Source: Leptothrix sp. (in: b-proteobacteria) (lineage in GTDB: Bacteria; Pseudomonadota; Gammaproteobacteria; Burkholderiales; Burkholderiaceae_C). From it: a DNA stretch of 64,000 nt. The notes beneath the pieces were generated by a model. That model ran no database searches. It was not told the origin of the DNA and saw nothing but the letters and a program-made list of their open reading frames with translations. The stretch is from positions 1-64,000 of the forward strand of contig PNKV01000006.1 in the NCBI GenBank assembly GCA_013822685.1, in the 5' to 3' direction. This document shows, one piece after another, positions 40,701 to 49,756 of this stretch; the first letter of the stretch is position 1; the number at the start of each line of letters is the position of its first letter. Made by a program: the position numbers and the translations under genes.

Positions 40701-41711
40701 GTGTCTTCGCCCGACGACGTGCGCCGCGCTCAGGACGTGGGCTTCCAGCGTTTCGTGGCCAAGCCCTTGCGCAAGGCGGAATTGCGCCAGGCCATCCTGG
40801 GCATTTCCGCGGACCGCGGCGATGCGGCCCAGGAGGCCACCCGCATCAACAAGGCCGTGCTGGTCATCGAGGACAACACCGTCAACCAGGAAGTCTGCTC
40901 GCAGATGCTCAAGCGCCTGGGTTGCGAGGTGCGTGTCGCCAGTTCAGCCCTGGAAGGCCTGCGCCGACTGGGCGAGCAGCGCTTCGACCTGATCCTGATG
41001 GACATCCAGATGCCCGGCATGGACGGCGTTGAAGCCCTGGGCTGGTTCCGCCGGGGATCCAATAACCGTTTCTCGTTCATCACGCCGTCGGACACCCCGG
41101 TGATCGCCGTCACGGCCAATGCGCTGGAGGGTGACGAAGAACGCTTCCTGGGCCTGGGTTTTGACGACTACCTGTCCAAGCCCTTCCGCCAGAGCCAGCT
41201 GCACAAGGTGCTGGTGGAACACACCCACATTGACCCGAATGATTTGCCCGAGGCGCCCATCACGGTGCCCACGCCGTTGCAGGACGATGTATCCGAACAG
41301 GCTGCGCCGCCGGATCTGCATGGCACCACCGATGAGACCCTCAGCGCGGGCTGGGCGGATGTCCTTGACCACCAGGCTTTGCAGCGCTTGCAGGACCTGG
41401 ACCCCAAGGGCGAGAACAAATTGATCGAGCGAGTGTCAAAAGCTTTTGAAAATTCTGTGGGACGGATGCTGCCGCAGCTCGAAGATGCCACCAAAGTCGG
41501 CGATCATGCAGGTATCGCGCATGTGGCGCACACTCTCAAATCATCGTCAGCCAGCATCGGTGCGCTCAAGTTGTCGCAGATGTGTGCCGAAATTGAAGCC
41601 ATGATCAGGCGTCCTACAGGTGAAGATCTGACTAACCGCATCAGTGCCATTCGGCCCGAGGTCGAGCGGGTGATCGCAAGCTTGCGCCTCTTGCTGGAGG
41701 CCCAACTGTGA
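37728..41711 (+). CDS. Hybrid sensor histidine kinase with two receivers and an Hpt domain
   Basis: Large membrane phosphorelay kinase of 1327 residues. Two helices at 1-45; then a GAF-like region (about 90-245), three PAS domains (about 255-385, 385-510, 515-640), HisKA with [18 protein letters not shown] (His660), ATPase with [14 protein letters not shown] and [19 protein letters not shown], receiver 1 with Asp960 ([13 protein letters not shown]), receiver 2 with Asp1092 ([13 protein letters not shown]), and Hpt with [13 protein letters not shown] (His1268). Start ATG 37728 has AAGGAA; 25 open codons upstream lack support. Its stop overlaps the GTG of the REC-GGDEF-EAL gene, so the Hpt domain may pass phosphate to that receiver. 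Confidence 0.93.
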   Translation: MRFTWTFILTLSALVMTTVAVVGWGLSGLGLALAGWASAGIGYLARQRQEPAADQPGTTRPPEAALDEELLARVSPEDNAEAQRWLALSQEIVEAAHGANSLAQALQRVGQTLHQHVGSKAWVCLRVDGWNGESALLRPWVNADSDAGDIIDVTAIATTHRDERPLGQALTTLRPSSAQGAGELPALSSCPWRSPQTHKVLAVPVSVEGWPLALLEFDDPQQDCLGLSRVLDIAAIQLGFVAQRDANLAHMATSAEHLGRLALVASRISSGVAITDRHGTIEWINSAFVALTGWPEDKVLGRKLGDLLEQEVSAPTTVRELEDHLARGVPFRLAYEAARQGGQLITRYWGEIDAIQMLDESGGRSQYVCLFNDITKRKAQEHVREQEREFLEALLGNLPVSLFVLDPVNLNVVAINRYTEIEFKLQRDQVVGKSITQALGESVLHLTEGPMQQALETGQTIEHDFQWQNASQQRIVNARHFALRHSNGRPRLLISLVRDITAARQAQADLEESERRFRELVESMDDCVYVATEHRASYLYLSHRTQDLWGVSAEDILAHPDRLKSLVVPEDQPLLIEQEAMEDQDQPTDALLRLQHPEKGLRWLRHRTRARRLPDGQSRIYGLVSDVTDEHGQALELQRARDMAEAASQAKSQFMANMSHEIRTPMNGILGMTELLLGTPLSDKQRRFAQAVYRSGESLLEIINDILDFAKIEAGRLELATCDFVLRTLVEDTLELMAPRAHEKGLELSFREQPGLPSVIHGDPLRLRQILTNLVANAIKFTEHGEIVVDIRRAIGGAVELPKPGSLETMQLEFMVRDTGIGIPSEVVPRLFSAFVQANGGMARRYGGTGLGLAISKQLVELMGGQIEVHSAPGVGSEFLFRVPVCVGTTQADMAMLEEPDMPSYNVLVVDDNDTNRTVIENMLTAWGMNVVQAIDGREALNVLMAHPTQDAPFDLALVDMNMPNLDGMGLAEAVRTSGRYPKLKMILLSSVSSPDDVRRAQDVGFQRFVAKPLRKAELRQAILGISADRGDAAQEATRINKAVLVIEDNTVNQEVCSQMLKRLGCEVRVASSALEGLRRLGEQRFDLILMDIQMPGMDGVEALGWFRRGSNNRFSFITPSDTPVIAVTANALEGDEERFLGLGFDDYLSKPFRQSQLHKVLVEHTHIDPNDLPEAPITVPTPLQDDVSEQAAPPDLHGTTDETLSAGWADVLDHQALQRLQDLDPKGENKLIERVSKAFENSVGRMLPQLEDATKVGDHAGIAHVAHTLKSSSASIGALKLSQMCAEIEAMIRRPTGEDLTNRISAIRPEVERVIASLRLLLEAQL

Positions 41712-43936
41712 ATCGGCTCACCTCCGTCGGGACCGATGATTCCGCCGAGCAGCCCAAGGTGCTGCTGGTGGACGACGACGAAGTCAACCTGCTGTTGACT
41801 TCCATCGCCCTGCGCGAGCGTGGTTTTGCGATCACCGAGGCCAGTTCAGGCGAACAAGCCCTGCAGATCATCAGCGAATGGTTGCCCGACGTGGTGGTGC
41901 TCGATGCCGTCATGCCCGGATTGGATGGCTTTTCCACCTGCCAGGAACTGCGGCACCTGCCCGGCTACGAATCCGTGCCCGTGCTGATGCTGACGGGCCT
42001 GGACGACGAGGCCTCGATCACACGCGCCTATGAAGTGGGCGCCACCGATTTTTTCATCAAGTGCACGCAATGGAGCCTGCTGGCCGGGCGCCTGCGCTAC
42101 CTGCTGCGCGCCTCGCGCACCCGGCATGAGCTGGAGCGCAGCAAGGCCACGCTGGCCCGCGCGCAAGATCTGGCCCGCATGGGCAGCTTCGACTGGCGCC
42201 AGGGCGTGACCGACATCGTCTTCTCGATGGAAGGCATGCGCGTGTTCGGCCTGGGCGGCCGCGATCGCCTGGGGCTGAAACGCATCCTGCGCATGATCGC
42301 GCCCGAAGAGCGGCAAGGCTTCCAGCGCATCCTGCGTGAAGTGCTGGACCACGGCACCGTGCTGTGCAACGACATCCAGGTCAACCTGCACGATGGCCGC
42401 CAGCGCATCCTGCACATTGAGGCCGAACCCGAGTTCAACGAAGTGGCAGCCCTGATCGGCTACACCGGCATCGTCCAGGACGTGACCGATCGCCGCGTGG
42501 CCGAAGACAAGATCAAGCACCTGGCCAACTTCGACACGCTCACCGGCTTGCCCAACCGCCGCCAGATCTTCTGGCGCAGCGAGCGCGCCATCGAGCACGC
42601 CAAGCGCCTGAACCACCACGTGGCCCTGCTGCAGATCGGCGTGGACCGCTTCAAGATCATCAACGAGAACCTGGGCCACCATGCCGGCGACGAACTGCTG
42701 ATCGAGGTCTCGCGCCGCCTGCGCTCCTGCGTCAAGCACTCCGAGCAGGTCATGGAAGGCAATATGGAGATGACCGGCATGCGCGGTCACCGCACCCTGG
42801 AGGCCGTAGGCCGGCTGGGCGCCGACGAGTTCGTCGTGCTGCTGCCCGAGATCACCAACGAAGCCGAGGCCATGGAAACCGCCAACTGCATCCTGCAGGC
42901 CCTGCGCGACCCCATGATGGCCGCCGGCCAGGAATGCTTCATCACGGCCAGCATCGGCATCGCCCTGTTCCCGGCCCATGGCCTGACCGTGGCCGACCTG
43001 CTGCGCAACGCCGACGTGGCCATGGACCTGGCCAAGAGCCAGGGCCGCAACAACGCCATGGTCTATGACCTGCAACTGGCCAGCAAGGGCCGTGTGCGCC
43101 TGGACCTGGACACCGCCTTGCACAAGGCCCTGGAGCGCGACGAACTGGTGCTGTACTACCAACCCAAGATTGACGTGCGCACCAGCAAGATGGTGGGTGC
43201 CGAGGCCTTGATGCGCTGGGTGCGCGACGGCAAGATCATTCCGCCGATCGACTTCATTCCCCTGGCCGAAGCCACCGGCCTGATCAACGCGATGAGCCTG
43301 TGGGCCATCACCCAGGCCGCGCGGCAGGCCAAGATCTGGCAAAAGCAGTTTGGCTTCGATGCCTCCATCGCTGTCAACCTGCCCAGCCGCCTCTTCGAGC
43401 TGCCCGACCTGGTCGACAAGATCCAGGCCATCCTGGAACAGGAAGGCGTGCCGCCCCATTTCATCGAGCTGGAAATCACCGAAACCGGCCTGATGAAAGA
43501 CCTGCAAGGCGTGGTGCCCTCGCTGCACCGCCTGAACCAGATGGGCATCGAGATCTCGATCGATGACTTCGGCACGGGCTATTCGTCGCTCGCCTACCTG
43601 ACCACGTTGCCGATCAGTGAACTGAAGATTGACCGGTCGTTCGTGCACGACCTGGGCACCACGCCGCAAAGCTCGGCGGTCGTCTCAGCCATCATCGCTC
43701 TGGCACGGGCCCTGGGCCTGCGTGTGATCGCAGAAGGCGTTGAAGAGGTCTCCCAAATGGAGGTGCTCTACAACCTGGGCTGCCACATCTGCCAGGGCTA
43801 TCTCTTCGCACGGCCGATGCCGGCGGCCGACGTGGACACGTGGCTGACCAACACCGAGGCCGACCAAAGCCTGCCACGCGTCTCACTGCTCACGGGTGAG
43901 ATGGGCAGTTCGGCCGTCAGCAGTACCCCCGTCTAG
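41708..43936 (+). CDS. Receiver-PAS-GGDEF-EAL protein, probable c-di-GMP phosphodiesterase
   Basis: 742 residues. Receiver domain with phospho-acceptor Asp66 (VVVLDAVMPGLDG), a PAS region (about 160-270), a GGDEF domain whose signature is GADEF (371-375) preceded by an insert of about 15 residues (QVMEGNMEMTGMRG), and an EAL domain with EAL 499-501, ITETGLMKD, IDDFGTGYSSLAYL, LKIDRSFV and AEGVEEV, all needed for c-di-GMP cleavage. The degenerate GGDEF is probably regulatory (GTP-binding) rather than a cyclase, and the EAL looks active. GTG start overlapping the hybrid kinase stop by 4 bases points to coupled synthesis. Confidence 0.92.
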   Translation: MNRLTSVGTDDSAEQPKVLLVDDDEVNLLLTSIALRERGFAITEASSGEQALQIISEWLPDVVVLDAVMPGLDGFSTCQELRHLPGYESVPVLMLTGLDDEASITRAYEVGATDFFIKCTQWSLLAGRLRYLLRASRTRHELERSKATLARAQDLARMGSFDWRQGVTDIVFSMEGMRVFGLGGRDRLGLKRILRMIAPEERQGFQRILREVLDHGTVLCNDIQVNLHDGRQRILHIEAEPEFNEVAALIGYTGIVQDVTDRRVAEDKIKHLANFDTLTGLPNRRQIFWRSERAIEHAKRLNHHVALLQIGVDRFKIINENLGHHAGDELLIEVSRRLRSCVKHSEQVMEGNMEMTGMRGHRTLEAVGRLGADEFVVLLPEITNEAEAMETANCILQALRDPMMAAGQECFITASIGIALFPAHGLTVADLLRNADVAMDLAKSQGRNNAMVYDLQLASKGRVRLDLDTALHKALERDELVLYYQPKIDVRTSKMVGAEALMRWVRDGKIIPPIDFIPLAEATGLINAMSLWAITQAARQAKIWQKQFGFDASIAVNLPSRLFELPDLVDKIQAILEQEGVPPHFIELEITETGLMKDLQGVVPSLHRLNQMGIEISIDDFGTGYSSLAYLTTLPISELKIDRSFVHDLGTTPQSSAVVSAIIALARALGLRVIAEGVEEVSQMEVLYNLGCHICQGYLFARPMPAADVDTWLTNTEADQSLPRVSLLTGEMGSSAVSSTPV

Positions 43937-43953
43937 TCACAGAGGAATCGATC

Positions 43954-45693
43954 ATGGGCAGTTCATCGGGAAGTGGCGCTGCGCAGCAGGCCCCCGCGCA
44001 ACTGGCCAAGGCGGCCCTGCGCCAACTGGCCGAGAAAAGGCTGGAGCCAACACCAGAAAACTTCCGCAAGGCCTACGAGGCCGAGCAGGGCACGAGCCCC
44101 CCAGCCACCGAGCCCGCTCCGCTCGACATGCCTTTGGCCATGACGCCGGCGGCCGATGGCGAGCGTTGGTCACAACTGATTGGCCGCATCCTGCGGGGTG
44201 CCGAGCGCGGTGGGCGCCAATGGACCGCGGGCCGCAAGAAAGACAGCCTGCAGCGTGTGCTGGAAGGCAGCAAGAATTCCGCCGACCGCCTGCACCAACG
44301 GCTGACGCAGCTGGTGGGTGGTTGGGACAGCGACACGCTGGACGACGACATGCTAGAGGTGATGGAGACGGCCGATGGCAGTCCTGCCACCGGCACGCCT
44401 GGATCGCCCTCTGCGCCTTCCTTGGCCACGTTAACGCCTCCAGTCAACCAAGCTGCGGTCGCGGCGCCCGCCCAGACCGGCGCCTGGCCCGCGCTGGCCG
44501 AACACGCCTTGTCGCAAACGCAGGGCGCCTTGGTCACGGCCCTGCCCGACAGCGTGGGCCAGGCCCTTGAAACCAAGACCGCACTGCAGGGCGCCCTGGC
44601 CCAGGCTCGCCAATCCGGTCTGGCCGAGCATGACGTGGACGCCACGCGCGAGCAGATCACCCAGGCCTGCGACCAGGCCCGGCGCATCATCGAACACCGC
44701 TATCACCTGGTCGAGCAACTCAACGACCTGTGCCACACCCTGACCGACAGCCTGGTCGAGCTGGCCGAGGACGACTCTTGGGTGCAGGGCCAATGCCAGG
44801 CCATGCAGTTCCAGCTGGAAGAAGGCCTGCACAGCCGGGGTGTCAAGCACATGCAGGATCTGCTGGAAAGCACCCGGCAACGGCAAAAGCAGCTGAAACT
44901 GGAGCGGGACTCCGCACGCCAGTCGCTCAAGCAATTCATCCAGCAGATGCTGCAAGAGATCGCCGCCTTGGGCAGCACCACCGACCGTTTCCAGCAAAGC
45001 CTGGGGCGCTATGCCGAGACCATAGGCCAGGCAGATTCGCTGGAAAGCTTGGCCGGTGTGGTGCGCGACATGGTCGATGAAAGCCGTGAGGTGCATGGGC
45101 TGGTCAACCAGGCGCAGACCCGCATGCAGGCCGAGCACGAGCGCGCCACCGAACTGACCGACCGCGTGCGCTCACTGGAAGATGAGATCCGCCGCTTGTC
45201 TGACGAGGTGTCCACCGACCCGCTCACCCAGATCGCCAACCGGCGCGGCCTGGCGAAGTCGTTCGAGACCGAACGTGCCCGCATGCAGCGCAGTGGCGGC
45301 GTCTTGGCCATCGGCCTGCTCGACGTCGACAACTTCAAGAAGCTCAATGACCAGATGGGGCACCACACCGGCGACCTGGCCTTGCAGTTTTTATCGCGCC
45401 GCGTGAGCGAATGCTTGCGCCCCAGCGATTCGTTGGCCCGCTATGGCGGTGAAGAATTCGTCGTGCTGCTGCCCGACACGCCCGTGGACGAAGCCCAGCA
45501 GGTGCTGACCCGCTTGCAGCGCACCCTGAGCGCCGAGTTCTTCACGCAGGACGAGAAAAAGGTGTTCATCACCTTCTCGGCCGGGGTCACCCAGTACCGC
45601 ACCGAGGAGGCCATCGAGGCCGCGCTCGACCGCGCCGACGTGGCCCTGTACGAGGCCAAGCAAACGGGCAAAAACCGCACCTGCGTGGGCTGA
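43954..45693 (+). CDS. Diguanylate cyclase with N-terminal helical domain
   Basis: 579 residues. N-terminal 400 residues are soluble, with TPENFRKAYEAEQG near the start and long charged helices (QRQKQLKLERDSARQSLKQF, EHERATELTDRVRSLEDEI) likely to be coiled coils. The GGDEF domain carries GGEEF (498-502) and, five residues before it, the RxxD inhibitory site RPSD (489-492), so it is likely an active cyclase with product inhibition. Starts 17 bp after the REC-GGDEF-EAL gene, ATG with AGAGGAATC; probably co-transcribed, placing a cyclase and a phosphodiesterase in the same unit. Confidence 0.92.
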   Translation: MGSSSGSGAAQQAPAQLAKAALRQLAEKRLEPTPENFRKAYEAEQGTSPPATEPAPLDMPLAMTPAADGERWSQLIGRILRGAERGGRQWTAGRKKDSLQRVLEGSKNSADRLHQRLTQLVGGWDSDTLDDDMLEVMETADGSPATGTPGSPSAPSLATLTPPVNQAAVAAPAQTGAWPALAEHALSQTQGALVTALPDSVGQALETKTALQGALAQARQSGLAEHDVDATREQITQACDQARRIIEHRYHLVEQLNDLCHTLTDSLVELAEDDSWVQGQCQAMQFQLEEGLHSRGVKHMQDLLESTRQRQKQLKLERDSARQSLKQFIQQMLQEIAALGSTTDRFQQSLGRYAETIGQADSLESLAGVVRDMVDESREVHGLVNQAQTRMQAEHERATELTDRVRSLEDEIRRLSDEVSTDPLTQIANRRGLAKSFETERARMQRSGGVLAIGLLDVDNFKKLNDQMGHHTGDLALQFLSRRVSECLRPSDSLARYGGEEFVVLLPDTPVDEAQQVLTRLQRTLSAEFFTQDEKKVFITFSAGVTQYRTEEAIEAALDRADVALYEAKQTGKNRTCVG

Positions 45694-45704
45694 AGCGGAC
45701 GGGT

Positions 45705-47216
45705 TCAGTCCGATGGCCGCAGTTGCTGCAAGACCCGCGGCAACTGGTCGGGCAAATCGTCGGCGATGAGCCCGGCGCCAAACGCCCTCGCCGCCTCGCC
45801 ATGCAGCCACACGGCGGCCGCGGCCGCGTTGAGCGCACCCATGCCCTGCGCCAGCAACCCGGTGATCAAGCCCGCCAGCACGTCGCCCGACCCGGCCGTG
45901 GCCAGCGTGGACGGCGCATTGGTGTTGACCAGGGCCACCCCATCCGGCGCCACGATCACCGTGTCCGCCCCCTTGAGCACCACCACGGCGCCACTGCGCT
46001 GCGCCGCCCAGCGCGCCCGGCTGAGCTTGTCGGGCGAGGGCAAGGCCTTGGCTTCGGGAAACAAGCGCGCAAACTCCCCTTCATGCGGGGTCAACACGAC
46101 CGGCCCACGCGCCGCCTTGATCCAGGCAAACAGGGCGTCTGGGTCGCCTTCGAAGGCCGACAGCGCATCGGCATCCAGCACCACCGGGCGACCACTCGCC
46201 AAGGCCGCCTCCACCAGTGGCCGCACGCCCCGAGCCAAGCCACCCGCAGCACCTGGGCCCACCAACACCGCACTGATGCGGGCATCGCCCAGGACCTGGC
46301 GCAAGCTCGCGGCCAGCTCCACGGCATCGGCGCCGCCCAGGGGGCGGACCATGATGCTGTTCAACGCAGCCGCGTAGACCGCCCAGGCCGATTCGGGCAC
46401 CGCGACCGTGGTCAAGCCCGCGCCCACTCGGGCCGCTGCCCGCGCCGACAAGCGTGAAGCGCCGGTCATCACACCGCCCCCATAGACCAGGGCGTGACCG
46501 CGCTGGTACTTGTGGTGATCGGCCGTCAGCGTGGGCCAATCGGCGCGCCAATGGTCCGGCGTGTTCTCGAATGTGGCGGGTTTGACGAACTCGCCCACGT
46601 CGGCCCTCAGGCCAATGTCGGCCACCACCACCTCGCCGCACAAGGCCCGGCCAGGCAGGAGGACATGGGCGGGCTTCTTGCGAAAGAACGTCACCGTCAA
46701 GGCGGCCTTCACGGCGCCAGCACTTTCGCCAGTGTTGCCGAAGACGCCGCTGGGCACATCCACGGCCACCATCGGGATGCCAGCACGTGCCACCGCCTGC
46801 AGTGTGCTGGCCGCCATGTCGCCCAATGGCCGGCTCAAGCCCGAGCCAAACAGGGCATCGACCACCAACCCGGCGCCCTCCAGCACCTCGGGACGCACGG
46901 GCGCGCACGAGGCCGGATCCCAATGACGCGCCTGGATCAAGGCATCGCCTTTGAAAGCCGACCATTCGCCCAGCAAGGCCACGCGCACCGGCCAGCCAGC
47001 TTCACTCAAAACCCGGGCGATGACCAGGCCATCGCCGCCGTTGTTGCCCGGCCCGCACAGCACCACGACCGGCCGGGTGGTCCACCGGGCCAGGATCGCC
47101 TCGGCCACGGCCCGCCCGGCCCGCTCCATCAAAACTTGGCCTGAAACGCCTGCCTGCATCGTCAAGCCCTCGGCCTGCACCATCTCTGCCACGGTCAAAA
47201 GCGCCGTTCGTTCCAT
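45705..47216 (-). CDS. nnr: Bifunctional NAD(P)H-hydrate repair enzyme Nnr
   Basis: 503 residues. N-terminal epimerase domain (AGRAVAEAILARW, CGPGNNGGDGLVIARVL, PMVAVDVPSGVFG) and C-terminal ADP-dependent dehydratase domain (ADHHKYQRGHALVYGGGVMTGASRLSARAAARVGAGLTTVA and NAPSTLATAGSGDVLAGLI). Together they convert damaged NAD(P)HX back to NAD(P)H. Start ATG 47216; two GTG codons four and five positions upstream are alternatives. Convergent with the diguanylate cyclase gene, 11 bp apart; upstream is a long non-coding gap. Confidence 0.94.
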   Translation of the reverse strand: MERTALLTVAEMVQAEGLTMQAGVSGQVLMERAGRAVAEAILARWTTRPVVVLCGPGNNGGDGLVIARVLSEAGWPVRVALLGEWSAFKGDALIQARHWDPASCAPVRPEVLEGAGLVVDALFGSGLSRPLGDMAASTLQAVARAGIPMVAVDVPSGVFGNTGESAGAVKAALTVTFFRKKPAHVLLPGRALCGEVVVADIGLRADVGEFVKPATFENTPDHWRADWPTLTADHHKYQRGHALVYGGGVMTGASRLSARAAARVGAGLTTVAVPESAWAVYAAALNSIMVRPLGGADAVELAASLRQVLGDARISAVLVGPGAAGGLARGVRPLVEAALASGRPVVLDADALSAFEGDPDALFAWIKAARGPVVLTPHEGEFARLFPEAKALPSPDKLSRARWAAQRSGAVVVLKGADTVIVAPDGVALVNTNAPSTLATAGSGDVLAGLITGLLAQGMGALNAAAAAVWLHGEAARAFGAGLIADDLPDQLPRVLQQLRPSD

Positions 47217-47673
47217 GCTTTGCACCACCTTCTGCCAACGATCATCAGAGTCTGCACTACCTGGTTCTGGTGGCGGGGAAAGTCGAGCAGCTTTTCACGC
47301 TAAGACCTGCGGACTGCAGTGCAAAGTGCTTGGCCCTCTTGCACCAAGCAGGGCATTGGTACACACTGCAATGGCGGTCAACGATGAGATTTCATCAACC
47401 GCATGGCACGCCGGGTAACGGTGGCTTCATGGGTGCATAGCTTGCCTCACCGCAAGCTGACAGGGTGGATCTGTCAGCATCACGCCGTTGGTAGACGGCT
47501 CCCCTGTTCACTGGGGGACACGACCCGCCAGGACCCACCCCGGCAGGTAAGACGACCCGATCGTGGTCATCGACTCAGGAGCCCGGCGTTTTTTGAACGG
47601 CCGGGCTTTTGCTTTGGGGCCAATGCCGCCGACAATCCTGGCCTGCCCCCGACTTCCGCCCAAGGCGCCTTGC
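47217..47673 (+). other. 457-bp non-coding gap with candidate small RNA
   Basis: No convincing protein gene in either strand between divergent nnr and the methyltransferase gene. Tandem hairpins are visible: AGCTTGC/GCAAGCT (47439-47458), CTGACAG/CTGTCAG (47457-47477, loop GGTGGAT), GCCGT/ACGGC (47484-47499), TCCCC/GGGGA (47500-47518). A strong plus-strand terminator stands at 47580-47610, upstream of any plus-strand coding start, so it should end a short non-coding transcript. I cannot match it to 6S, 4.5S, tmRNA, RNase P or a known riboswitch. Several GGA triplets, one in a hairpin loop, hint at CsrA/RsmA binding, but this is weak. Confidence 0.4.
47580..47610 (+). terminator. Rho-independent terminator inside the nnr-methyltransferase gap
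   Basis: AGCCCGGC (47580-47587), 12-base loop, GCCGGGCT (47600-47607), TTTT. Oriented on the plus strand but with no plus-strand coding gene directly upstream. Confidence 0.8.
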
Positions 47674-48897
47674 ATGCCCACCCCGCACGAACAATTCTTC
47701 AGCCTGGTTCATGAGCACCTGAACCAGCAGACGCTGGTCAAACTGGTGCTGGGCAACTACGTTGGCCCGGTCACGGACCTGGTCCGCGTTCAGGTGCGGC
47801 CCATCACCATCAAGGGGCAGGCCTGCCTGTCTTTCGTCCACCGCCACCAGACCAAGGACATCATCAAGAACCTGCCCGTAGACGAAGGTTTCGCGGCCTT
47901 GCAGGGCATGGTGGGGCAGGAGTTCCGCAACGCCCATTTGCTGACCCCGACCGAAGAAATCCAATTGGCCATCAGCAAGAAGGGCAAGGCCACCTTGCGC
48001 TTTGGAAAGGCCGACCACCCCGAACCCACCAGCCAGGAACACAACCGCCAGAAAGAACGCCTGCTGGCGCTGGAGCGCCCGTTCTTGACCGCTTTGGGGG
48101 TGACAGACGCCAAGCACGCCCTGATCCCGGCCATGTCACGCAAGTGGAAGCAGATCAACAAGTTCATCGAGGTGTTCAGCCGCGCGCTGGCCTCGTCACA
48201 GCTGGCGCAGGCGCAGAACATCCACGTGGTGGACTTTGGCTCGGGCAAGGGCTACCTGACCTTCGCCATCCACGATTACCTGCAAAACAGCCTGGGGCTG
48301 GAAGCGCAGGTGACCGGCGTGGATTTGAAGCAGGACATGGTGGAGCTGGGCAACACGGCGGCCAGCAGGCTGGGGCTGCAAGGCCTCAGGTTTGACCATG
48401 GCGATGTGCGCAACTACCAGGCTGGCACCGTGAACGTGATGATCGCCTTGCACGCCTGCGACATTGCGACCGATTACGCCATCCACATGGGCATCCGCAC
48501 AGGGGCCGACGTCATCATGTGCTCGCCTTGCTGCCACAAGCAGATCCGGCCGCAATTGCTGAGCCCCCATCCGCTTCGCCCCATCTTGCAACACGGTGTG
48601 CACCTGGGCCAGGAAGCGGAAATGCTGACCGATGGTTTGCGCGCTTTGCTGTTGGAAGCCTGCGGTTACGAAACCCAGGTGTTTGAATTTATCTCGTTGG
48701 AGCACACCAACAAGAACAAGATGATCTTGGCAACCAAGCGGGCTTCAAGCGATCCAGACAAGGCCGCCGAAACGTTGGTGCAGATTCAGGACATCAAAAA
48801 CTTCTACCAAATCCAGGACCATTGCCTGGAAGGGTTGCTGAAGGCTGAGGGACGGTTGCCCTCAGCCCCTGCTCTCAAGACTGCTCATTCTGCGTAG
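47674..48897 (+). CDS. SAM-dependent methyltransferase (Methyltransf_32-like)
   Basis: 407 residues. The central SAM-binding motif is HVVDFGSGKGYLTFAIHDYL (Asp187-Gly193), followed by TGVDLKQDMVELG and ALHACDIATDYAI; a CSPCCHKQIRP cysteine motif follows, seen in the methyltransferase family related to eukaryotic TRM/METTL25-type proteins. Substrate is probably RNA or protein but unknown. Start ATG 47674 (MPTPHEQFFSL) is preceded by AAGG at a suboptimal distance; an open frame upstream would run into the terminator. Its last 23 bases overlap the 3' end of the next gene on the other strand. Confidence 0.82.
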   Translation: MPTPHEQFFSLVHEHLNQQTLVKLVLGNYVGPVTDLVRVQVRPITIKGQACLSFVHRHQTKDIIKNLPVDEGFAALQGMVGQEFRNAHLLTPTEEIQLAISKKGKATLRFGKADHPEPTSQEHNRQKERLLALERPFLTALGVTDAKHALIPAMSRKWKQINKFIEVFSRALASSQLAQAQNIHVVDFGSGKGYLTFAIHDYLQNSLGLEAQVTGVDLKQDMVELGNTAASRLGLQGLRFDHGDVRNYQAGTVNVMIALHACDIATDYAIHMGIRTGADVIMCSPCCHKQIRPQLLSPHPLRPILQHGVHLGQEAEMLTDGLRALLLEACGYETQVFEFISLEHTNKNKMILATKRASSDPDKAAETLVQIQDIKNFYQIQDHCLEGLLKAEGRLPSAPALKTAHSA

Positions 48898-49156
48898 CCC
48901 GCTTGGCCAAGGCCGCCCCACCACGCAAACCCAGCGCGGTGAAAACCGCCACCACGGCCACGGTGGCCACGATGCCCAGCCACTGGGGGGCACCCACGGC
49001 AGCCAGGGGTGCTTCAACCAGGCCCACGCCCACGGGCAAACCGGCCAGAAAACCGGCGATCACGCCCAGTTTTTCGTAGCCCAGCCCCTTGCGCTCGGAC
49101 TTTGCCTCATGACCAGACTCAGGTACAGCGTCGTACTTCAGACTATGTTGCGCCAT
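48875..49156 (-). CDS. Small membrane protein, function unknown
   Basis: 93 residues. A charged N-terminal third (SLKYDAVPESGHEAKSERKG) is followed by two Gly/Ala-rich membrane helices (VIAGFLAGLPVGVGLV and WLGIVATVAVVAVFTALGLRGGAALA). No family recognised. The start ATG 49156 has no clear Shine-Dalgarno sequence. It overlaps the methyltransferase gene tail-to-tail by 23 bp, which argues that the reading frame is retained rather than accidental, but expression is unproven. Confidence 0.6.
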   Translation of the reverse strand: MAQHSLKYDAVPESGHEAKSERKGLGYEKLGVIAGFLAGLPVGVGLVEAPLAAVGAPQWLGIVATVAVVAVFTALGLRGGAALAKRATQNEQS

Positions 49157-49295
49157 GATTCACCCCATTTGTTGCAATGCAGCAATCCTACATGAATATG
49201 GCGCGTTATAGATGTAAACCCTTAGTAACTGTGCGCCAATGGGCACCCGCCACCTTGATCACGGGGGGTAAGCCGTTGTTTTTCAGACGCGCCCT

Positions 49296-49640
49296 TCAAG
49301 CCCACTGCGTTTTCTGGCTGGCCATCCAACGGTGCAAATTGACTTTGCGGCCACTTTGCAGGTCGCTGGCCTCCACGATCTTGCTGATCTTCAAGACGCA
49401 TTCGCGGCCCAGGGCATCGCACCACACGGTCAGGCGCCGCAGGTCAGTGTGCAAGGTGATCACGCGCATGGTGGATCGCTGCAACATGCCGTTGTCGTCG
49501 ATGTACATCACCTTCCAGTAGAACGGGCCCGGATCGGGCTGATGGTGCGCCGGGCTGCTGGGTTTGAACAAAGCACGGCCCAGCCCATCCATCAGGGCAA
49601 ACATGCCCATCGCTGTCATAGGGTTTGAAGTCAGCCTCAT
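49296..49640 (-). CDS. Hypothetical protein with WYL-like strand pattern
   Basis: 114 residues. Start ATG 49640 (MRLTSNPMTAMGMFALMDGLG) follows AGGAGAG at a good distance; the frame is open 29 codons upstream without support. The C-terminal half, FYWKVMYIDDNGMLQRSTMRVITL to LRRLTVWCDALGRECVLKISKI, has the alternating strands of a WYL-like ligand-sensing domain (an inference from pattern only). No DNA-binding domain is attached. A single-gene unit on the minus strand. Confidence 0.6.
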   Translation of the reverse strand: MRLTSNPMTAMGMFALMDGLGRALFKPSSPAHHQPDPGPFYWKVMYIDDNGMLQRSTMRVITLHTDLRRLTVWCDALGRECVLKISKIVEASDLQSGRKVNLHRWMASQKTQWA

Positions 49641-49756
49641 TTCACTCTCCTGCACACGTCTTGGTAGTGCAGGAATCGTAGCCAGCGGCCGCCCGCTTGA
49701 AACCCCCACAAAGAGCGACTGGGCCATGCCAAGTTAGGGGGGCTTGGCGGGCCGCG

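Noticed and set aside
47262..47420. RNase P RNA-like snippets (GGAAAGTC; GCACGCCGGGTAA)
   Set aside because: The highly conserved surrounding P4 and CR-III segments are missing, and the 3' partner of P4 is absent; resemblance is superficial.
47439..47499. ANTAR target hairpins (two hexaloops near a terminator)
   Set aside because: The hexaloops CTCACC and TGGTAG lack the required A1 and G4, and are not spaced as P1/P2 next to the terminator.
47217..47610. 6S RNA, 4.5S RNA or cobalamin riboswitch in the nnr-methyltransferase gap
   Set aside because: None of the signature sequences is recognisable by eye; only an unassigned small RNA can be proposed.
47403..47714. 103-codon plus-strand frame in the non-coding gap
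   Set aside because: It spans the terminator and the methyltransferase start, lacks a ribosome binding site, and its Arg/Pro/His composition looks like frame noise.
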